A stretch of DNA of 64,000 nt from positions 18,692,744 to 18,756,743 of the forward strand of contig OX419759.1 in assembly GCA_948567375.1 (NCBI GenBank). Direction: 5' to 3'. The stretch is from Lunularia cruciata (Eukaryota; Streptophyta; Marchantiopsida; Lunulariales; Lunulariaceae). The translations under genes and the position numbers were made by a program. Below, one piece after another: positions 57,191 to 64,000 of the stretch. The notes beneath the pieces were generated by a model, which saw only the letters and a program-made list of their open reading frames with translations, searched no databases and was not told the origin of the DNA. The stretch's first letter is position 1. The number at the start of each line of letters is the position of its first letter.

Positions 57191-59299
57191 GGTTGTAAAA
57201 TTAATATAATGCTACCATCAGCTCTGACCTGGAGCATAGAAAGTGAAAATCAATAACATCATGTGGGAGCTCAAGGTAGCCTTGGAGCATTTGGGAGACA
57301 GGATGCAAACCGACTTAAACTATTCAATGGAAGCATCTTTAGCCACCTTAGAGAAGCATGTCCAACTTTTTAGGAGTAATACCTTCAAGTACTCCTTGAT
57401 GTACAAGGCATGAAATGCATGTATGATAAAATGCTACAACAAGTGACAATATCGACTTGGACATCATTTAGGACAAGAACAACTCAAAGGACTTTGACAA
57501 TGATCTAGCCATTGCATATGTGCATGAGAGGAATAAGCTTATAGTCAAAGGCCTTCCTTTATTTTATTTCCCAGATTCAACAATTTGGGTAAGGAGTCCA
57601 CAAATTCTAACAACCATATATGAAAATTTCCATTATGTACTTAGGCCTATAGGATTATTCCTATATTTTTTCAATTCCCTGCCCATGTAGGAATAATGGT
57701 GCCTATAGATACCTTATTGAGTTGGTTGTCATTGAGCCTTTGAGCTCTTGTACCAACCATCACTACCTTGGAAAATATAGATAGGATAGGGTTACTTGCA
57801 CCTTTGGATTCCATTCCTCAAGGATTGAAGGAAAGATTGAAGGAGAGGTTGGACCTATAGGTGCCCTAGTCAGATGCAATTTGCCATCTGACCTATAGGA
57901 AAAGGCCTCACACTTGGCTCATTGTAGATGGATGACCTATAGGAGTTCATCATACCATGCAAATGCTAGAGTATTGTCGGCAGCTATGATGTGAGACAAA
58001 GGATCTTGTACTTCTTTGAGCAGCCATTTACTATAAAGTCTTAGCTTAGGGGTATCATCAAATGACTTGAGGTGATTTCAAGGAAGGTAGTGCCTTCAAC
58101 CCTTTTCACTAGGAGACCAAGAGTATGACTTTCACGTATCCCTTATAGCAAGCTAGCATATGGGGTTGTCACCTAGGAAGAACTCTACAATTAACTCACA
58201 TGGATGATTTCATTGTGATATGGGATTCCATATTCAAGGACTACCAAGAGAGAGACCAAACAAGCATGTACTACTCGATAAAGAACAAATTCTTCCCTTG
58301 GGCCAATAAGGGCAATAAGAAGAGATAATACTAGGAGGCTTGCCCAAAGTGAAAGGACTTAAGAGAAGGCCCTATCAAGGTGAAAAAGTGCTAGATATCA
58401 AGTACAAGAAATACATTCTATGTGAATGTATGAAACAAAACTGCAAGATGAAGATGCAATGCATTATCTTAACATTCTACAAGATGTGCGGGAAAAGCAA
58501 CTACACACCAACATGTTTTAGGTATGGGGTTAGTTCCTACATGCATACTAGTAAGAGATAAGTAGCAATTAAAGCTAAAGGTGATACTTTGGCTATGTCA
58601 AGGAATGCATATTTAGTAAAAAGAATCTAGAGATAGGAGTCTTTAAGTGTTCATGTTGTGGTGCATAAAGGATGCAACGGTCATAGTTAGAGTATTGTTA
58701 GGAGAAGGATAGAAAATTATTTTTAGGGTATATAAGTTGGCTTATGCCTCTTTGTATATGTTCTTTGATTATTCTTCTATTGGTAACTCCTTGATCACCC
58801 ATTCATTTGTTTACAAAAAAAACTTGTTTTTAAGACTTGATTCTTGTCCATAGACTCAATTGCTTGGCATATTCATTCTATCTATAAACTGAACCATTCT
58901 TGTCATGGTTGTGAGAGATAGTTCTTTTAATTGTGCAAATGATTTATGCTTGATCAATCAAGTAGCTATCATCATTAAATAAACTACTTTCTGCTCTAGT
59001 TTTGTGAATATTGTTGAGTTCATTTCCAAGTTGTGGATGTGTGGGTGCCTTAAGTGGTCCTCCTTGCTTTGTTTGTCACCCAATTATTTGAGTCATAGAG
59101 TGCTTTGTAGCATTACCCATAGCATTGTGGTTGATGAATAGAGAGTGAAGGTACCACAAAGCCAAAAGGCTGATAAAGGTGATAGACCTACGAGCCAATT
59201 CCATGGTTGAGTGTCTAAAGGTAAACCCAGACCCTTAGAGTACAACTACAATCACTATGGGAATCCTGCCTGAAATTCTTTCCAAAGCCAAGTGATAGG
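57191..59299. other. Stretch without recognisable genes
   Basis: Short frames only. A + strand run near 57260-57410 (MWELKVALEHLGDRMQTDL) and a Cys-rich stretch near 58425-58540 have the feel of a decayed gag-like ORF but no canonical zinc knuckle, so no call is made. Confidence 0.4.
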
Positions 59300-59304
59300 C
59301 CAGT

Positions 59305-60042
59305 GGTAATATTCTAAGGACAAGAGAAGAGAGAAAACACAAATTTCACACTCAATCCTTTGATGCCCCAAAGGAGCACCTTCTCTTTATTATATATATA
59401 AAGAGGATCTCCTCCGAGGAAGCCCCACCATAGGATTAGGCACATAGATAGGTGACATGTCAGCAAGTTCCACCCTTGGATTACCCACTTGGATGGGTGA
59501 CATGTTGATCATGGTCCTATCTGGTTGGTCAAACAAGCTTTGACCAGAGGGAATCTTTTAGGGAATCTTATTGTAGGAATCTTAGAATCACATGGGTGAG
59601 GTACCATTGGAAAGCTCTTGAAAAGACAAACCAAGGAGGAGGGAAGGCTAGAATTTCATTCAATGGGAAGGGAATGTGCACATTTTTGAAGTCTAATTCA
59701 TCCATTTAGGCTTTTGAAATTGCCTTCAAAGATTTCAATCATATTTTGGTTCCTACTCTATTAGTAGAAGTCCCCTTTTGGTGATGCCTCTTTCTAATCT
59801 ATTTAGTCTTTCATGTGTAACATCCTTCCAAATGTTACCAGACCAATTCTCACCTTTAAATCATATGTCTAGCTATTGGTTCTAAGGTTTTCAAGTCTAT
59901 TTTGGTTTTTGCCCTATTAGTAAATGTATTCTTTTGGTGATACTTTTATCTGATCTATTTTGACCATCAGGTATAACATCATTCCAGATGTTACCAAACC
60001 AAATTTCACATCTAGAGCATATGGCTAGCTCCTGGTATTACA
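59305..60042 (-). repeat. Solo LTR of family 1 with target duplication, reversed
   Basis: The reverse complement of the family-1 LTR across its full length, first base T to G. CCAGT flanks it on both sides (59300-59304 and 60043-60047), so it is a genuine insertion later reduced to a solo LTR. It is more diverged from 76-815 than the 3' LTR at 5946, so it is an older insertion. Confidence 0.9.
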
Positions 60043-60183
60043 CCAGTCATGCAAGGACTACCTTGTCAACCTATCTTTCCCACAATGTCTTGTACCCTCC
60101 ATTGCAAGATTAGAACAACCCATCAACACAAGTACTCAAAGAAAATCACTTGGCTATTGTTTAGATAAGTTGTTTTTTTAGGC

Positions 60184-63100
60184 ATGAACAACTTGATCAT
60201 GAATTTGGCTAGGACCTTTTATGTAGGATCCTTGTATCCAAGAACAGACCAACCATTATTAGTCTTGTCATCCTTGAAGGCTACTATGAATCCTACTTCC
60301 ATGCTTGTGTCTAGGCAAGTCCACATGGAATCCAATGTCATGGTATTTGGAGGAGAATTTTCTAGTCCCAACACTCTCCAGCAATATTCCTCCATCCAAG
60401 TAAAGAGATTCTCTCTCAAGTTCTCTATCCTTGGATCCTTATTCTTCTTTGTCTTATGCAACATCGCATGATCATTCAACTCCTAAATTCCGTAGCAAGA
60501 ATTCCACCTTCTTGCTACAAATAAACTCTTGCATGTAGTGGAATGCTTGATTGGTCAATCTTGGATAATCTGATATGAATTTAAGCACTTTCCTTCTATA
60601 CTTAGGTGCTCAAGGTGTGGTTCTTAACTTTTTCCCTTTCATCTCTTTAAATTCCCTTTTCCTAAAAGGGCTCACTCCCTTCTCACAATTCTACAACTTC
60701 TTGTCAAAGGTGGAGAGAATTCTATCTTGAATACAACACACACTTGTCTAATCTTGCAAAAGTGAAAAGTGAGAAGCCTTCCTTGAGTATTTAAGTTGAT
60801 GATCAAACCATAAAATTTTTTTGGTAGGTGTGCTTAGTGCAAGCAAGTGCATCTCACACATGTGAGTGTCTTGGTACAAACAAATAGTCATTACTCATTG
60901 TTCTTGATCTAGGGGCATCACATTTAGGTCCTCAAGATCTTTTCAAATTGATTGAAAGAGTAAGGGTGCTTTTGGGCAAAAAGGTTGTTCACAATTGAAG
61001 GTCTTCTTTCAAGGCAAAGGCCTCCTTTATCAAGGTTACAACTAAGAGCTTTCTTTGTTGAAATTACTTAGTGTAAGCCCTACTCCATGCTTCAAAAAGA
61101 TTGACCTTACCTCATCATACATCTCTTAGGTCATCTTGCTCCTACAAAGTGCAGTTTTCCTTGGATCAAGGTGTAACAACTCAACAAGTATCACTTTTGT
61201 GGTAATCAGCAAGTAATAGTTCATTCCAATAGAGATACAATTCAAAAAGGATTAAATACAATGTAAAACATCACAAACACTTCTTCTTGATTTCTTCTTT
61301 AATCTCTTGAGTAGAACCCACACTCAAAAGAGAGTAACAAGCATCTCATCACAATCTCATCACAATGAAATGTCACCCATAATCACAATTCTTCCCAAAG
61401 AAAGCTACTTCACTATGAAATGATGTTGCCTTGGAATTGTGTTTCACACCTCTATTGAAGGCACAACTTCCTCTATACAAGTTGCTTTGGATCAACCCGA
61501 TGTTGCACTCAAAATTGCAAAATACTACCAATACTACAATTCCTCATGGATTTGTCAAGGCATTACTTTGATTGCTATCCACTTAGGATCAAACACATAG
61601 AATGAAATCAGCACTACGGAATCCAACATCCAACAAGCTCACTGATTTGCACTTCAAATTTCTCCACACACTTACAAACACACACATAGGATTGATACTT
61701 AAAATTAAGCTGAAATGACAAGCACTAAGTTATAACACTTTGCTTTACTCAAATTAAAAAATATGAATACTGAACAACAACTCATTGCAAATTCTTCCTT
61801 TGAATAAGTGGAGCGCTTGACAATTATCTAATAACATACTGTTCTATAAAAACTTTACTTTATAACCTACAAATCCAAAATGATAAACCACATCTTCATA
61901 TTTGCCTCTTCATATTTGCCTCTTCATATTTGCCTCTTCATATCTCAAAAATATTACTAATCTGATCTAATGTCTACCTTGACTTTGGCTTCTAAACCCA
62001 ATGTTCCTTCCTTTGTATCCTATACTTTGCCCTTATCTACATTGTCTACATAGTCTTCTATTTCTATCACCTCTTTAGTCTAAACTGCAATTGAAGGTAT
62101 GACTAATCTATCTACATTCTCCTTCTCTAACCAATCTCTTCTAATGTCTTTGGCAACTCACCCTAACACACTTGCATTCCTACTTCTACAACTTCAGACT
62201 TAGCTTCTTCCTTCACACTACTTTGAAGTTTGTCTAATTTGGACTTTACTAAATCTAATCTGAGACTCACATTGTCTGTTACTTCTAACATCTTCCTATC
62301 TACACTCTCTCTTAAGCAAATTTAACAAATTATTCAGCTAGTGTCCTTTGCTTTTCTCTTTCTCGTCTCCTGCACTAACAACTTCAACTCATGTAGTCAT
62401 GCTTCCTCCAAATTCCCTTTTTCTTTTGTACTCAACATCACCTTCATTCTCCCGATGATCTCTCCTACCAATTTTGATTTATACCCATGAATGCACTCTA
62501 CCTTCAACTCATCCTGATACATATGCAATTCAACTTTGTACTCAGCCGCCAACATCTTCTTCTCTTGTGTACTAGGCAATCTGGCTTTTTGCACTTCTTA
62601 CTAGATCCCGTAGTCTTTCTTCCTCATGCATGCTCGTCAACTCACACTGCCATGCTTGATCTTTCTTTGCCACCTTTGATCTTAAGCTCTCCAGCTCTTG
62701 CCCCATTACTACTATGATGGCCTTTGAATGTATGACTTCAATGCAAGCTTCTCCCACTTTTCTCTTCATCTTCTCAGATGTTGTCTTCTAGTTCCTCAAC
62801 TCTTAGGCTTGAAAGTCAAGGTCTCTTCCACACTTCTCAAAAATCTCTTGCAAGTTCTCTAGAGTTTTCTTCTTTAGTACTACATCCACCCAAAGTTCTT
62901 TGGCTTCTTCTTCCCTTTGGGTTAACCTCTCCTTCAATTTTCATGCTCCTTCACTAAGATATTTCATCACTTGCAACTCGTTCTTCACCCTTGAATGATC
63001 TTTCTATATCTTCATCTTCTTTTGCTTCAACTGCAATAACATTGGACACATGATCATTGATAAATACTTGACCCCATCAATTTCTTGTACTCCTTCCTTG

Positions 63101-63400
63101 CAGTCTTTTTCTTTTGCATTTACAGCTGAAGCTTCCTTTAATGCCTTACCTCAAAGTCGTGATCTTTGAACCTTCAAAGTCATCTCCTTTGAGCTTTGTT
63201 CTTTATCCTCCTTCACTTGGCTTGGACCTGTGAGCTAGCTTATCTCTCGCTCAAGATGAACCTCTGATGGCTATTATGGTAGCACACCATGGACTAAGAA
63301 GGCAAGGAACCCCAAGTCCGTCATACTCTTCCAAGGCTAACACTCCAAGACTCAAGATATTGCTCACTAGAGAACTCAATGAGAGATAGATAGTTGCAAA
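60184..63400 (-). repeat. Repeat family C, copy 3
   Basis: The - strand frame 60479-60219 carries KTNNGWSVLGYKDP, related to the 166-codon frame at 33107. A leader-like block lies at about 60850-61150 and an end block at 61200-61720 with CTACTTCACTATGAAA. Glu/Lys-rich, coiled-coil-like - strand frames occur at 62594-62397 and 62769-62572. Heavily decayed. Confidence 0.5.
61893..61943. repeat. 14-bp tandem repeat, 3.6 copies
   Basis: TCTTCATATTTGCC repeats exactly at 61893, 61907 and 61921, with a partial copy at 61935. Confidence 0.9.
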
Positions 63401-63419
63401 TGAAACGATGATGAGTACC

Positions 63420-64000
63420 TGTAATACCAAGGGTTAGCCATATGATCTAGATGTGAAATTTGGTTTGGTAACATCTAGAATGATGTTATACATGATGGTC
63501 AAAATAGATCAGATAGAAGTATCACCAAAAGAGTACTTCTACTAATAGGGCAGAAACCGAAATAGACTTGAGAACCTTAGAACCAATAGCTAGACATATG
63601 ATTTAAAGGTGAGAATTGGTTTGGTAACATCTAGAAGGATGTTACACATGATGGACTAAACAGATCAGAAAGAGGTATCACCAAAAGGGGACTTCTACTA
63701 ATAGAGTAGGAACCGAAATATGCCTGAAATCTTTGAAGGCAATTTCGGAGGCCTAAATGGATGAATTAGGCCTTGAAAATGTGCAGATTCCCGCCCCAAT
63801 AGAGGAATGGCTGGCCTTCCCTCCCCCCTGGTTTGTCTTGTTGAGAGCTTTCCAACGGTACTTTACTCATGTGATTCTGAGATTCCTACAGGAAGATTCC
63901 CTAAAAGATTCCCTCTGGTCAAAGCTCGTTTGACCAACCAGATAGGACCTAGACCAGACAGGTCACCCATCCAAGTCAGTAATCCAAGGGTGGAGCTTGC
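63420..64000 (+). repeat. Family-1 LTR, cut by the window end
   Basis: It starts TGTAATACCAAGGG at 63420 and follows 76-660 closely, including both halves of the internal U3 duplication. About 160 bases of the LTR, including the TATA region, lie beyond the window. It could be a solo LTR or either LTR of a full element. Confidence 0.92.

Noticed and set aside
58340-58561. Cys-rich frame as a zinc knuckle protein
   Set aside because: Cys spacing does not fit CX2CX4HX4C or another known finger, and surrounding frames are broken.
61893-61943. CRISPR-like array
   Set aside because: The 14-base units are directly contiguous with no spacers and lie in plant nuclear DNA; it is a simple tandem repeat.

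Overview
This is a 64-kb piece of nuclear DNA from a land plant with a large, transposon-rich genome. Two host genes can be supported. The first is an intron-containing RNA helicase, MTR4, on the + strand with 14 exons between 39109 and 51772. The second is a 1,060-residue chromatin-type protein on the - strand, a single long open frame at 10698-13880. Nearly everything else is AT-rich and made of retroelements or their remains. The lineage cannot be fixed from the sequence. A Penelope-like reverse transcriptase and a LINE type I associate with non-flowering plants make a bryophyte, lycophyte, fern or gymnosperm more likely than an angiosperm, but this is inference.

Layout. 76-6692: a structurally complete Ty3/gypsy chromovirus (family 1) with two ~740-bp LTRs, a 5-bp target duplication, a tRNA-Met primer site, a polypurine tract, and gag-pol-chromodomain frames broken by stops, frameshifts and a catalytic mutation. 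6693-10697: gene-like base composition but nothing recognisable. 10698-13880: SANT/Myb-like plus FYR-domain protein. 13881-19057: promoter region, then AT-rich DNA with small tandem repeats and a palindrome. 19058-24661: an older chromovirus (family 2) whose 410-bp LTRs carry heat-shock-element-like arrays upstream of a TATA box. 25400-26138: solo LTR of family 1. About 28.8-34 kb: a decayed - strand element with a gypsy-type pol fragment and unrecognised ORFs. 34.9-37.3 kb: a decayed - strand LINE. 38.5-39.1 kb: MTR4 upstream region with an 82-bp tandem duplication. 39109-51772: MTR4. 51773-55300: downstream DNA with a strong hairpin. 55.3-63.4 kb: further copies of the unrecognised repeat family, with a second solo family-1 LTR (59305-60042, target duplication present). 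63420-64000: the start of another family-1 LTR, cut by the window end.

The MTR4 gene is the most informative locus. Its reading frame is intact across all 14 exons (1,010 residues, every junction GT-AG and in phase), but intron 8 (~2.0 kb) and intron 11 (~5.0 kb) are swollen by copies of one repeat module. Intron 11 also holds a nearly open Penelope-like reverse transcriptase with its YVDD active site. The two host genes would act in nuclear RNA surveillance (MTR4 with the exosome) and in chromatin (SANT/FYR protein). Nothing in the sequence shows that they work together.
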